64,000 nucleotides of DNA from Pseudomonas sp. Irchel s3h17 (GCF_900187505.1 NZ_FYDL01000002.1:346728-410727); one strand, 5' to 3'. Positions 16,741 through 25,940 are shown, counted from the stretch's first letter. Numbers and translations are program-made. The notes: a model not told the origin generated them from the letters alone.

Positions 16741-17697
16741 TCAGGTATCGAGCGTTCCCACCAGGAACCGCTGCAGACGCTGCTGCATCAGCCCGCCTTC
16801 GCTACCCAGGCAGCCAATGGACGACCCGGCCAGGCTGTCCTGTGCCAGGTCCGACGCATCGCCGGCCAGCAGCAGACGGCAATCCAGGCTCATTGCCAGG
16901 CGATTCAGACGACGTGTGAAGTCCGTTGTTGGTACCCGATTGGAAACCAGCACCAACGCCTGGGGCTGGATTTTTTCACAGACCAGGGTCAGTTCATCGA
17001 AGGGTTTCCCCAGCGCCAGCACCCTGACACCCATGTCCCCGCTGCCCAGGTATAGCGCCGCCAACAGCAACTCAAGCTCGTGACAGTGCCCTTCGATTGC
17101 AGCCACGGCGACCCGCACCGGCCGCGAACCGCGCAACATGATCAGACGCTGGAGAACCCTGGAACGCAGGAACCCGTCGAGCATCACCCACTCGCTGGTC
17201 TGTCCGAAGACATCCTTCTGTTGCAGTAACTGCGCCCATAACGGCATGAAGATGTCCTGGAACACCACGGCCAGTGAATAGGAGGAAAAAACCTGACCGT
17301 AGATACGCCCCAACTCGACATCATCAAAACTGCCCAATGCAGCCTTGATCCGGGTTTGCCACTGGACATAGTCGGCTTGGACCAACTCATCCGGATTGAT
17401 CTTCGACAGCACCCGGACTGCACTGTTTTTGCTCAGAATCCTGCCTACCTTGCTGACCGCCACACCCCGGCCGACCCAGCCAAGAATGCTGCGAATCTGT
17501 TCGATATCGGTCATTGAGTACAGTCGATGCCCGCTTTCGGTGCGCGTCGGCTGAATCAAACCGTAGCGTCGCTCCCAGGCACGCAGGGTCACCGGGTTGA
17601 CACCTGTCAGGCGCGCCACTTCACGAATCGGGAAAAATCGCTCCTGACTGACGGCAAGAGGAGCCAATAAAGGCTCGTGAAGCTCAGTATCTTCCAT
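16741..17697 (-). CDS. MerR-family light-responsive regulator, class II LitR/PplR type
   Basis: A 318-residue regulator. Residues about 21-90 are the MerR winged helix (FFPIREVARLTGVNPVTLRAWERRYGLIQPTRTESGHRLYS). A helical linker domain follows, and residues about 190-315 form a cobalamin-binding-like Rossmann domain. The B12 signature E/DxHxxG of light-sensing CarH/LitR is only partly kept: residues 202-207 read EGHCHE, with the His but Glu for Gly. This fits class II LitR proteins such as P. putida PplR1-3, reported to work with short LOV proteins and without needing B12. It is convergent with the PilZ-like gene and divergent from a monooxygenase-like membrane protein gene that precedes the folM-folE-folX genes. 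Confidence 0.88.
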   Translation of the reverse strand: MEDTELHEPLLAPLAVSQERFFPIREVARLTGVNPVTLRAWERRYGLIQPTRTESGHRLYSMTDIEQIRSILGWVGRGVAVSKVGRILSKNSAVRVLSKINPDELVQADYVQWQTRIKAALGSFDDVELGRIYGQVFSSYSLAVVFQDIFMPLWAQLLQQKDVFGQTSEWVMLDGFLRSRVLQRLIMLRGSRPVRVAVAAIEGHCHELELLLAALYLGSGDMGVRVLALGKPFDELTLVCEKIQPQALVLVSNRVPTTDFTRRLNRLAMSLDCRLLLAGDASDLAQDSLAGSSIGCLGSEGGLMQQRLQRFLVGTLDT

Positions 17698-17908
17698 GGG
17701 CGCGTGGACATCCTTGCCAAGTCGAATCTTACCTTATCCCTCAAGCAGCCCGGACATTCAAGCACCTGGCATTCGACGACCATCGCTGGTGTTTTCTACA
17801 TAATCAGGAATAATTCTTGCCTATTCATTGGCGCAGCCCTCTACCCCCGGTGCTGCGTTTTGCACACCTCCTACCCGGAGTCGCGTGCGCGTCATATGGA
17901 GATACAAA

Positions 17909-18478
17909 ATGTCTACCTCACCGGTCACCCTGATGGTGGCGCGTCGCGTTGCCAATGGGCGCTATCAGGACCTGATCGCCTGGTTGCGCGAAGGCGAACA
18001 ACTGGCCACCGACTTCCCCGGCTATCTGGGTTCTGGCGTGCTCGCCCCGCCGCCCGACGATGACGAGTTCCAGATCATCTTCCGCTTTGCCGACGAGAAA
18101 ACCCTGCACGCCTGGGAACATTCCGTCTCGCGCACTGCATGGCTTGCGCGCGGCAGCGACCTGTTTGCCCACCCCTCCGAGCATCGCGTCAGTGGCATCG
18201 ACGGTTGGTTCGGTGCCGTCGGGCAACGCCCCCCACGCTGGAAACAGGCGGTGGCGATCTGGCTGGCGTTTTTCCCGGTCTCGCTGCTGTTCAACTTTGT
18301 CCTCGGTCCATTGCTCAACGACATGAGCATGCTGCCCCGCGTGCTCGTCAGCACCCTGGCCCTGACTCCACTGATGGTCTACCTCTTCATTCCATTGTCG
18401 ACTCGCCTGCTGGCCGGCTGGTTGAACAGCACGCCCGTACGACCGTTACCCACTGAGCCCTCCACGCAGAATCGCTGA
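17909..18478 (+). CDS. Antibiotic-biosynthesis-monooxygenase-domain protein with C-terminal membrane segments
   Basis: A 189-residue protein. Residues about 5-105 form an ABM-type dimeric alpha/beta barrel (VTLMVARRVANGRYQDLIAWL...FRFADEKTLHAWEHS). Residues about 118-180 contain two hydrophobic helices (AVAIWLAFFPVSLLFNFVLG and VLVSTLALTPLMVYLFI), giving a membrane anchor. Homologues of this fused layout are common but uncharacterised. The ATG at 17909 follows GGAGATACAAA; the longer frame upstream is not supported. It is divergent from the LitR-type gene and 80 bases before folM. Its position suggests light regulation, but no perfect PplR site is visible in the gap. Confidence 0.8.
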   Translation: MSTSPVTLMVARRVANGRYQDLIAWLREGEQLATDFPGYLGSGVLAPPPDDDEFQIIFRFADEKTLHAWEHSVSRTAWLARGSDLFAHPSEHRVSGIDGWFGAVGQRPPRWKQAVAIWLAFFPVSLLFNFVLGPLLNDMSMLPRVLVSTLALTPLMVYLFIPLSTRLLAGWLNSTPVRPLPTEPSTQNR

Positions 18479-18504
18479 TCCCCCGCCGGTGCGCTTGGCA
18501 TAGG

Positions 18505-18528
18505 TTTACAAGGCTCGTCGCTGGTATA
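18505..18528. promoter_or_regulatory. Candidate LitR/PplR binding site upstream of folM
   Basis: TTTACA (18505-18510), 12 bases, GGTATA (18523-18528). The direct-repeat consensus reported for PplR1 of P. putida is T(G/A)TACA-N12-TGTA(C/T)A; each half here has one mismatch and the spacing is exact. It is followed by a TATAGT -10-like element at 18525-18530 and lies 31 bases before the folM ATG. With two mismatches it could occur by chance. Confidence 0.4.
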
Positions 18529-18558
18529 GTTTTGCCATACCCGCCATGCGAGCCGCCC

Positions 18559-19269
18559 ATGCCCCCTTCCCTTGCCCCGATCCTCATCACCGGCGCCAGC
18601 CAGCGTGTCGGGCTGCATTGCGCCAAACGGCTGCTGGAAGACGGTCAACCGGTGATCGTCAGCTACCGCAGCGAACGCCCCGGCGTGCAAACCCTGCGCG
18701 ACCTGGGGGCGATCACGCTGTTCGCGGACTTCTCCAGCGAATCCGGGATCCTGGCCTTTATCAGCGAACTGAAACAGCACACCCACTGTTTGCGCGCCAT
18801 CGTGCATAACGCCTCCGCCTGGCTGGCGGAAACGCCTGACACCGAAGCGAGCGCATTTGGCCGGATGTTCAGCGTGCACATGCTGGCGCCGTACCTGATC
18901 AACCTGCACTGTGCCGACTTGCTGGAGCGCTCGACCCCGGCGGACATCGTGCACATCAGCGACGATGTCACGCGCAAGGGCAGCAGCAAGCACATCGCCT
19001 ACTGCGCCAGCAAAGCGGGGCTCGACAGCCTGACCCTTTCGTTCGCGGCAAAATACGCCCCGAAGATCAAGGTCAACGGCATCGCCCCCGCCCTGCTAAT
19101 GTTCAACCCCGACGACGATGCTGCCTACCGCGCCAAGGCACTGGCCAAGTCCGCGCTGGGCATCGAACCCGGTGCCGAAGTGATCTACCAGAGCCTGCGC
19201 TATTTGCTGGACAACCCTTATGTCACCGGCACGACCCTGACTGTCAACGGCGGACGGCACGTCAAGTAA
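18559..19269 (+). CDS. folM: Dihydromonapterin reductase
   Basis: A 236-residue SDR that reduces 7,8-dihydromonapterin to tetrahydromonapterin with NADPH. The nucleotide-binding loop is ILITGASQRVGLHCA with an Arg that favours NADPH; the catalytic region includes HNASAW, HISDD and YCASKAG (Tyr/Lys). The start at 18559 gives MPPSLAPILITGASQ. It is first of folM-folE-folX, the same set shown in P. aeruginosa and E. coli to make tetrahydromonapterin, the cofactor of phenylalanine hydroxylase in Pseudomonas. A candidate LitR/PplR site precedes it. Confidence 0.92.
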   Translation: MPPSLAPILITGASQRVGLHCAKRLLEDGQPVIVSYRSERPGVQTLRDLGAITLFADFSSESGILAFISELKQHTHCLRAIVHNASAWLAETPDTEASAFGRMFSVHMLAPYLINLHCADLLERSTPADIVHISDDVTRKGSSKHIAYCASKAGLDSLTLSFAAKYAPKIKVNGIAPALLMFNPDDDAAYRAKALAKSALGIEPGAEVIYQSLRYLLDNPYVTGTTLTVNGGRHVK

Positions 19270-19290
19270 GCCGCCCCGCGAGGATGTACC

Positions 19291-19848
19291 ATGACGTTAT
19301 TGCCCCAGCACTACCGTGAGATCCTGATCGGCCTGGGTGAAGACCCCGACCGCGAAGGCCTGCTGGACACCCCGCTGCGCGCGGCCAAGGCCATGCAATA
19401 CCTGTGTCACGGTTATGCGCAAAGTGTCGAAGAGATCGTCAATGGTGCGCTGTTCGCCTCTGACAATGATGAAATGGTCATCGTCGACAACATCGAGCTC
19501 TACTCACTCTGCGAACATCACCTGCTGCCCTTCATCGGCAAGGCCCATGTCGCTTATATTCCTACCGGCAAGGTGCTGGGCCTGTCGAAGATCGCGCGCA
19601 TCGTCGACATGTTCGCCCGGCGCTTGCAGATCCAGGAAAACCTCACCCGGGAAATCGCCGAGGCGGTGCAGCGTGTGACCGGCGCCGCCGGTGTTGCGGT
19701 GGTGATCGAGGCCCAGCACATGTGCATGATGATGCGCGGCGTCGAGAAACAGAATTCGATCATGAATACCTCGGTGATGCTCGGCGCCTTTCGCGAGTCG
19801 AGCACCACCCGCCAAGAATTCCTGCAATTGATTGGACGGAGCAAGTAG
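19291..19848 (+). CDS. folE: GTP cyclohydrolase I (FolE1 type)
   Basis: Opens the imidazole ring of GTP and forms 7,8-dihydroneopterin triphosphate. The 185-residue protein has the Zn ligands Cys74 and His77 (YSLCEHH) and Cys145 (QHMCMMMRG), the [11 protein letters not shown] strand and [12 protein letters not shown]. This is the zinc-dependent classic form. It begins 21 bases after folM, and folX follows 2 bases after its stop. Pseudomonads often carry more than one folE copy; the P. putida folE is reported as light-induced, which fits the LOV/LitR genes just upstream. Confidence 0.96.
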   Translation: MTLLPQHYREILIGLGEDPDREGLLDTPLRAAKAMQYLCHGYAQSVEEIVNGALFASDNDEMVIVDNIELYSLCEHHLLPFIGKAHVAYIPTGKVLGLSKIARIVDMFARRLQIQENLTREIAEAVQRVTGAAGVAVVIEAQHMCMMMRGVEKQNSIMNTSVMLGAFRESSTTRQEFLQLIGRSK

Positions 19849-19850
19849 CA

Positions 19851-20222
19851 ATGCCACAACTTCAACCAGGAATGGCCCGCATCCGGGTCAAGGACCTGTG
19901 TCTGCGGACCTTCATCGGGATCAATGAGGATGAAATCCTCAACAAGCAGGACATCCTGATCAACCTGACGATCCTGTATGCCGCCCAAGATGCGGTACGC
20001 GATAACGACATCGATCACGCGCTCAACTACCGCACCATCACCAAAGCGATCATCGCCCACGTGGAAGGTAACCGGTTTGCGCTGCTCGAACGCCTGACCC
20101 AGGAGTTGCTGGACCTGGTCATGGCCAACCAGAGCGTGCTCTACGCCGAGGTCGAAGTCGACAAACCCCACGCCCTGCGCTTTGCCGAGTCGGTGTCGAT
20201 CACCCTCGCGGCAAGCCGCTGA
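19851..20222 (+). CDS. folX: Dihydroneopterin triphosphate 2'-epimerase
   Basis: A 123-residue T-fold enzyme of the FolB/FolX family. It epimerises dihydroneopterin triphosphate at C2' to the monapterin form. Visible blocks are [35 protein letters not shown] (here [12 protein letters not shown]) and the catalytic Glu region [16 protein letters not shown]. The ATG at 19851 is two bases after the folE stop, so translation is coupled. FolX rather than FolB is inferred from its place between folE and folM-type genes. Confidence 0.9.
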   Translation: MPQLQPGMARIRVKDLCLRTFIGINEDEILNKQDILINLTILYAAQDAVRDNDIDHALNYRTITKAIIAHVEGNRFALLERLTQELLDLVMANQSVLYAEVEVDKPHALRFAESVSITLAASR

Positions 20223-20303
20223 GCTTCAAGCCCCACGCTTGAAGCGGTAAGCTACAAGCCAACGCAATTCCTATCTTGCGGCTTGATGCCTGCCGCTTGA
20301 AGC
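20223..20303. repeat. Hairpin-rich intergenic repeat
   Basis: Starts with a perfect hairpin, GCTTCAAGC (20223-20231) and GCTTGAAGC (20237-20245). The right end carries TGCCGCTTGAAGCTG, which recurs at 30505-30518 downstream of the acyltransferase gene. Probably a dispersed Pseudomonas repeat family distinct from the GAGCTTGCTC-type REP. Confidence 0.55.
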
Positions 20304-20321
20304 TGCCCCCCAGAGACCACC

Positions 20322-20618
20322 ATGACCGACCAACAACGCCTGGAACTTGAAGCCGCCGCTTTCCGCCGGCTGGTTGCCCACCTGGACAGCCGCAAGGACG
20401 TGCAGAACATCGACCTGATGAACCTCTCGGGGTTCTGCCGCAACTGCCTGTCCAAGTGGTACAAGGCCGCCGCTGACGAACGCCAGATCGAGGTCAGCCT
20501 CGACGATGCCCGTGAAGTGGTCTACGGCATGCCCTATGCCGAGTGGAAAGCCCAATACCAGCAAGAAGCCAGCGCCGAGCAACAAGCGGCGTTTGCCAAA
20601 GGAAAAACCCATGACTGA
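20322..20618 (+). CDS. DUF1244 family protein
   Basis: A 98-residue soluble helical protein with the family core FRRLVAHLDSRKDVQNIDLMNLSGFCRNCLSKWYKAAA. It includes a conserved CRNC cysteine pair that could bind metal. Function unknown. Its 3' end overlaps the start of the HopJ-family gene by 8 bases, so the two are co-translated. A similar folX, DUF1244, HopJ order is seen in other pseudomonads from memory. Confidence 0.85.
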   Translation: MTDQQRLELEAAAFRRLVAHLDSRKDVQNIDLMNLSGFCRNCLSKWYKAAADERQIEVSLDDAREVVYGMPYAEWKAQYQQEASAEQQAAFAKGKTHD

Positions 20619-20949
20619 CCTGAACACCCTGCGCGCCAGCCTGAACAGCGGCGAACACGCTTTCGCCGATACCCTGGCGTTCATTGCCGCGGGCTACGAC
20701 TACCAGCCACAGGCCTTCAACAACGGCGGCGTGGCAAACGCCGCCGGGCAGAACGAAGGGTCGTGCAAGACCCTGGGCCTGGCCCTGCTGGAAGGCTTGA
20801 GCGATAAAGAGGCACTGCTGGCATTCGGCGAACACTACCGCTCGGTGGTTGCGACGCCTGAAGGCAGTGATCACGGCAACATCCGGGCATTGATTGCCCA
20901 TGGCCTGGCGGGTGTGAAGTTCACGCAGCAGCCACTGGCGCGCCGCTGA
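20611..20949 (+). CDS. HopJ-family protein
   Basis: A 112-residue protein (MTDLNTLRASLNSGEHAFADTLAFIAAGYDYQPQAFNNG) matching the HopJ type III effector family by its AFxxTLxFIxxxYxYxPxxFxNG block. The family name comes from a P. syringae effector candidate, but members are widespread in bacteria without type III secretion. Here it has no secretion genes nearby and is embedded in a housekeeping operon, so a cytoplasmic role is more likely. The start at 20611 overlaps the end of the DUF1244 gene and begins MTDLNTL. Confidence 0.85.
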   Translation: MTDLNTLRASLNSGEHAFADTLAFIAAGYDYQPQAFNNGGVANAAGQNEGSCKTLGLALLEGLSDKEALLAFGEHYRSVVATPEGSDHGNIRALIAHGLAGVKFTQQPLARR

Positions 20950-20958
20950 TTCTCCCTA

Positions 20959-20984
20959 TGGGAACGGGCTTGCCCGCTCCCACA
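20959..20984. repeat. REP element
   Basis: Single REP palindrome with core CGGGCTTGCCCGCTCCCACA, just after the HopJ-family stop codon. Confidence 0.75.
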
Positions 20985-21018
20985 TCAAGTGCTTCATTGC
21001 CCGTGCAATCGCGGGCAT

Positions 21019-21272
21019 GAAAAAACCGGCCAAGGCCCAATGCTGTTCAGTTAACGATAGGGTTGCTCAATACATCCCCCGTGGCGAGCGAGCTTGCTCG
21101 CGCTGGGCTGCACAGCAGCCCCAAAAACTATCGCCGAGTTCGTTCAGAAAGACCGCAGTCACTTTGTTGGGGGCGCTTCGCGCCCCAGCGCGAGCAAGCT
21201 CGCTCGCCACGGATCTCTCACTCGCTTCAAGCGTTTCTTAACTGAACAACATTGGCCAAGGCCGGTTTTTTC
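21019..21272. terminator. Bidirectional terminator split by a REPIN
   Basis: Left arm 21019-21054 and right arm 21238-21272 are inverted copies (GAAAAAACCGGCC... and ...GGCCGGTTTTTTC, both with TGTTCAGTTAA inside), about 35 bases each with few mismatches. T-runs face outward on both strands, as expected between the HopJ-family gene (+) and trxB (-). A REPIN fills the loop. Confidence 0.7.
21081..21210. repeat. REPIN (inverted pair of REP sequences)
   Basis: Two 27-base inverted REP copies at 21081-21107 and 21184-21210 with core GCGAGCGAGCTTGCTCGC, facing each other across 76 bases. The midpoint (21145.5) is the same as that of the outer terminator arms. Confidence 0.85.
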
Positions 21273-21290
21273 ATTTCAACGCTCGCGCAA

Positions 21291-22559
<1,269 letters not shown>

Positions 22560-23315
22560 ATGCCCGCCCCCGTTCTGTCCGGCCCGCAATACCTGCGCGA
22601 AGGCCTCAAGCTGATCCTGAGTCCTGGCCTGCGCTTGTTTGTGCTGTTGCCACTGGCCATCAACCTGGTGCTGTTCGTCGGATTGATCTACCTGGCCAGC
22701 CATCAGTTCAGCCTGTGGGTCGACACCCTGATGCCTTCCCTGCCCGATTGGCTGAGTTTTCTCAGTTATGTGCTATGGCCACTGTTCGTGGTGCTGGTGG
22801 TGTTGATGGTGTTTTTCAGCTTCACCATGCTGGCCAACGTGATCGCTGCCCCCTTCAACGGATTTCTCGCGGAGAAAGTCGAAGTGGTGGTGCGTGGCAC
22901 CGACGATTTCCCGGCCTTCAGCTGGGGCGAACTGATCGCCATGATCCCGCGCACGCTCGCCCGCGAGATGCGCAAGCTCGGCTACTTCCTGCCTCGGGCG
23001 CTGGCGCTGTTCATCCTGTCGTTCATCCCGGTGCTCAACCTGATTGCCGCACCGCTGTGGCTGGTCTTCGGCGTGTGGATGATGGCGATCCAGTACATCG
23101 ACTACCCGGCAGACAACCACAAGCTGGGCTGGAACGAGATGCTCGCCTGGCTGCGCGAGAAACGCTGGCAGAGCATGGGCTTTGGCGGCAGCGTTTACCT
23201 GGTGCTGCTGATTCCCGTGGTCAATATCCTGATGATGCCGGCCGCCGTCGCTGGGGCGACGCTGTTCTGGGTGCGCGAGCGCGGCGCGGAAAACCTGGTG
23301 GCCAAGCAAGGCTGA
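22560..23315 (+). CDS. cysZ: Sulfate transporter CysZ
   Basis: A 251-residue inner-membrane protein of the CysZ/EI24 family, which brings sulfate into the cell for cysteine synthesis. Hydrophobic segments lie near residues 24-46, 66-92, 142-185 and 210-232. Family blocks are [11 protein letters not shown] and [16 protein letters not shown]. It is some 9 kb from cysD-cysNC in this window, so it forms a separate unit. Confidence 0.92.
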   Translation: MPAPVLSGPQYLREGLKLILSPGLRLFVLLPLAINLVLFVGLIYLASHQFSLWVDTLMPSLPDWLSFLSYVLWPLFVVLVVLMVFFSFTMLANVIAAPFNGFLAEKVEVVVRGTDDFPAFSWGELIAMIPRTLAREMRKLGYFLPRALALFILSFIPVLNLIAAPLWLVFGVWMMAIQYIDYPADNHKLGWNEMLAWLREKRWQSMGFGGSVYLVLLIPVVNILMMPAAVAGATLFWVRERGAENLVAKQG

Positions 23316-23378
23316 CCCTTCATGAATTCGTCATCGCGCTGACACAATGACGACACGGCCTCAGCCGACACTGAGGCC

Positions 23379-24554
23379 ATGACGACAGCCCTGCACATCA
23401 CCCTGATCACCGAAACCTTTCCGCCCGAAATCAACGGTGTGGCCAATACCCTTGGCCGCTTGTGCGATGGATTGCGCGCGCGAGGGCATCAGATCGAACT
23501 GGTGCGACCGCGCCAGGCGGGCGATCAGGCCCGAGCCAGTGATGACGAGCTGTTGCTCTGCCGAGGCTGGCCGCTGCCCGGATACCCTGGACTGCAATGG
23601 GGCCAATCGTCGATGCACAAGCTGCTCAGGCGCTGGAAGCGCCAGCGCCCGGACGTGCTCTACATCGCCACCGAGGGGCCATTGGGCTTGTCTGCCTTGC
23701 GGGCAGCACGGCGATTGGGCATTGCCGCGGTGAGCGGTTTCCACACCAATTTCCAGCAGTACTCCAGCCAGTACGGCCTCGGGCTGTTGACCCGGCTGCT
23801 GACGCACTACTTGCGCTGGTTCCATAACCGCTCCCAACTGACGCTGGTGCCCAGCGCCAGCCAGCGCCTGGAACTGGAGCGTCGGCACTTCGAGCGCCTG
23901 GCGCTGTTATCCCGGGGAGTCGACAGCCAGATGTTCCACCCGACCAAACGCCTGGGCTCCCTACGGGAAAGCTGGGGGCTGGCCAATGACGATATCGCGG
24001 TGATTCACGTGGGCCGGTTGGCCCCGGAAAAAAACCTGGGGTTGCTCAAACGCTGCTACCAACACCTGCAATCAACTTATCCACAGCGCCGGATGAAATT
24101 GATCGTGGTCGGTGACGGACCACAGCGCGCCGCACTGGAAAAGGACATGCCTGAAGCGATCTTCTGCGGCTCACAACGCGGTGAAGCCTTGGCCTGCCAC
24201 TATGCATCCGGGGACATTTTCGTGTTCCCGAGCCTGACCGAAACCTTCGGCAATGTCGTACTGGAAGCGCTGGCCTCAGGCCTTGGGGTGGTGGCCTACG
24301 ATCAGGCCGCCGCGGCCCAGCACATTCGCCATGGCTACAACGGTGTCGTGGCGATGCCAGGGGATGAAGACGCTTTTTGCGATGCCGCTGGCTGGCTGTT
24401 GGAGGAAGCGGAAGCCCTGCGCTGCATCCGCCTGAATGCGCGTCAGCACGCGAGCCGCCAGGGGTGGACGGCGATCATCGAGCAATTTGAAAGTCAGTTG
24501 CGCGGTGCGTGTGTGGGGGAGTTGGCGGTACCGAATGCACCGACCTTGCCGTAA
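23379..24554 (+). CDS. GT4-family glycosyltransferase (mannosyltransferase-like)
   Basis: A 391-residue two-Rossmann-domain (GT-B) enzyme. The N-terminal domain has ITETFPPEINGVANTLGRLCDGLRARGH and FHTNFQQYSSQYG. The C-terminal domain has VIHVGRLAPEKNLGLL, VVGDGPQRAALE and the donor-binding FVFPSLTETFGNVVLEALASGL (with the EX7E pair). It resembles GDP-mannose- or UDP-sugar-dependent alpha-glycosyltransferases acting on lipid acceptors. Donor and acceptor are not determined; GDP-mannose:diacylglycerol-type or MgtA-like activity is one option. It is 63 bases downstream of cysZ, possibly co-transcribed. Confidence 0.88.
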   Translation: MTTALHITLITETFPPEINGVANTLGRLCDGLRARGHQIELVRPRQAGDQARASDDELLLCRGWPLPGYPGLQWGQSSMHKLLRRWKRQRPDVLYIATEGPLGLSALRAARRLGIAAVSGFHTNFQQYSSQYGLGLLTRLLTHYLRWFHNRSQLTLVPSASQRLELERRHFERLALLSRGVDSQMFHPTKRLGSLRESWGLANDDIAVIHVGRLAPEKNLGLLKRCYQHLQSTYPQRRMKLIVVGDGPQRAALEKDMPEAIFCGSQRGEALACHYASGDIFVFPSLTETFGNVVLEALASGLGVVAYDQAAAAQHIRHGYNGVVAMPGDEDAFCDAAGWLLEEAEALRCIRLNARQHASRQGWTAIIEQFESQLRGACVGELAVPNAPTLP

Positions 24555-24558
24555 GGCC

Positions 24559-24620
24559 ATGGCGAGCCGGCTCCCACACTGGACCTTGTCGTCCTGCAGG
24601 AGCGGGCTGGCCCGTGATGG
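24559..24620. repeat. Degenerate REP elements
   Basis: GGCGAGCCGGCTCCCACA near 24561 and GCAGGAGCGGGCTGGCCCGTGA near 24596, both close to REP cores but imperfect. They separate two convergent genes. Confidence 0.5.
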
Positions 24621-24637
24621 TGTGAGCGGGCCGCCGC

Positions 24638-25741
24638 TTAAACCAGCGTCATCAACGCTTCGCGACTGAACGGCAGGATGTCCTCTTCACGGCCATCACG
24701 CACTTTCTGCGCCCAGTCTGGATCGACCAGCAAGGCGCGGCCCACGGCCACCAGGTCGAACTCATCGTTGTTCAGGCGCTCCAGCAGTTTCTCCAGGCTG
24801 GCAGGCTGCGCGACTTTGTCGGTGTTGACCATGAACTGCAGGAATTCGCCGTCCAGGCCAACGCTGCCAACCGTGATGGTCGGCTTGCCGGTCAGTTTGC
24901 GGGTCCAACCGGCCAGGTTCAGTTCGGAGCCATCGAACTCCGGCTCCCAGAAGCGACGAGTCGAGCAGTGGAAAATATCCACGCCGGCATCCGACAACGG
25001 CTGCAGGAGTTCACCCAGTGCCTCAGGGGTGTGCACCAGTCGCGCGCTGTAATCCTGCTGCTTCCACTGGGAAAAGCGGAAGATGATCGGGAAGCCCTCG
25101 CCGACCGAGGCACGCACGGCCTGGACCAGTTCGATGGCAAAACGCGAACGGTTGGCCAGGCTGCCACCGTATTCGTCGGTGCGCTGGTTGCTGCCTTCCC
25201 AGAAGAACTGGTCGACCAGGTAGCCGTGGGCACCATGAATCTCCACGCCGTCCATGCCGATGCTCTGTGCATCCCTGGCAGCCTGGGCAAACGCCGCGAT
25301 CACGTCCTGAATATCCTGTCGGGTCATGCCATGCACCACGACCTGACCTTCCTTGATTTTTTCCGACGGACCGTAGCCCGGCACACTGGCGTCCGGCTCG
25401 GTGCCGATGCGCCGCACACTGCCCACATGCCACAGTTGCGGAACGATCTTGCCGCCTTCAGCGTGCACGGCATCGACCACTTTCTTCCAGCCGGCCAGCG
25501 CGGCCTGGCCATGGAAATGCGGGACGTTGGGGTAGCCGTTGGATGCCTTGTGACCGACCGTGGTGCCCTCGGTGATGATCAGGCCCACACCGGCCGCCGC
25601 GCGACGGCGGTAGTACTCGATCACTTTTGAGTTCGGCACACCGCCCGGGGAGAACGAACGGGTCATCGGTGCCATGACCACGCGGGTCGGCAGTTCCAGC
25701 GCGCCGAGGTTGAACGGTTTGAACAAGGCTTTGACGGGCAT
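24638..25741 (-). CDS. NADH:flavin oxidoreductase, Old Yellow Enzyme family
   Basis: A 367-residue FMN-dependent ene-reductase (TIM barrel). Signatures are RVVMAPMTRSFSPGGVPN near the N-terminus, the active-site pair in VEIHGAHGYLVDQFFWEGSNQRTDEYGGS (His/His and Tyr), and VAVGRALLVDPDWAQKV at the phosphate site. These reduce activated C=C bonds, nitro compounds or similar with NAD(P)H. The exact substrate is open. The start at 25741 (MPVKALFKPFNLGALELP) was chosen by family alignment over an upstream ATG. Confidence 0.92.
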   Translation of the reverse strand: MPVKALFKPFNLGALELPTRVVMAPMTRSFSPGGVPNSKVIEYYRRRAAAGVGLIITEGTTVGHKASNGYPNVPHFHGQAALAGWKKVVDAVHAEGGKIVPQLWHVGSVRRIGTEPDASVPGYGPSEKIKEGQVVVHGMTRQDIQDVIAAFAQAARDAQSIGMDGVEIHGAHGYLVDQFFWEGSNQRTDEYGGSLANRSRFAIELVQAVRASVGEGFPIIFRFSQWKQQDYSARLVHTPEALGELLQPLSDAGVDIFHCSTRRFWEPEFDGSELNLAGWTRKLTGKPTITVGSVGLDGEFLQFMVNTDKVAQPASLEKLLERLNNDEFDLVAVGRALLVDPDWAQKVRDGREEDILPFSREALMTLV

Positions 25742-25862
25742 GCGGCACTCCACAGGGACGCGAGGTTTATGACGACGATAATATGGAGACCGCAAGGTGC
25801 TGAACAGCACTATTGATTGCAGTGATTAAGCTAAAAAGACAGAACGGATTGACAGGAGCTGG

Positions 25863-25935
25863 AGGGCCGAAGCGGCCCTGGCGTCTTGCGGCGATCAACA
25901 GGGTCGTGATCGCAGGCAAGTCAGCTCCTGCAAAA
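25863..25935. repeat. Hairpin and REP-like element
   Basis: Hairpin AGGGCC-gaagc-GGCCCT (25863-25879), then a REP-like sequence at about 25908-25933 (CGCAGGCAAGTCAGCTCCTGCA). It precedes the end of the glutathione peroxidase gene on the complement. Confidence 0.5.
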
Positions 25936-25940
25936 AGAGA

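Noticed and set aside
20611..20949. HopJ-family gene as a type III secreted virulence effector
   Set aside because: No secretion genes or hrp-box nearby; embedded by overlap in a housekeeping operon, and the family is widespread in non-pathogens.
21081..21210. Repeated short elements as a CRISPR array
   Set aside because: Only two copies, inverted to each other, with REP cores; no regular spacers and no cas genes.
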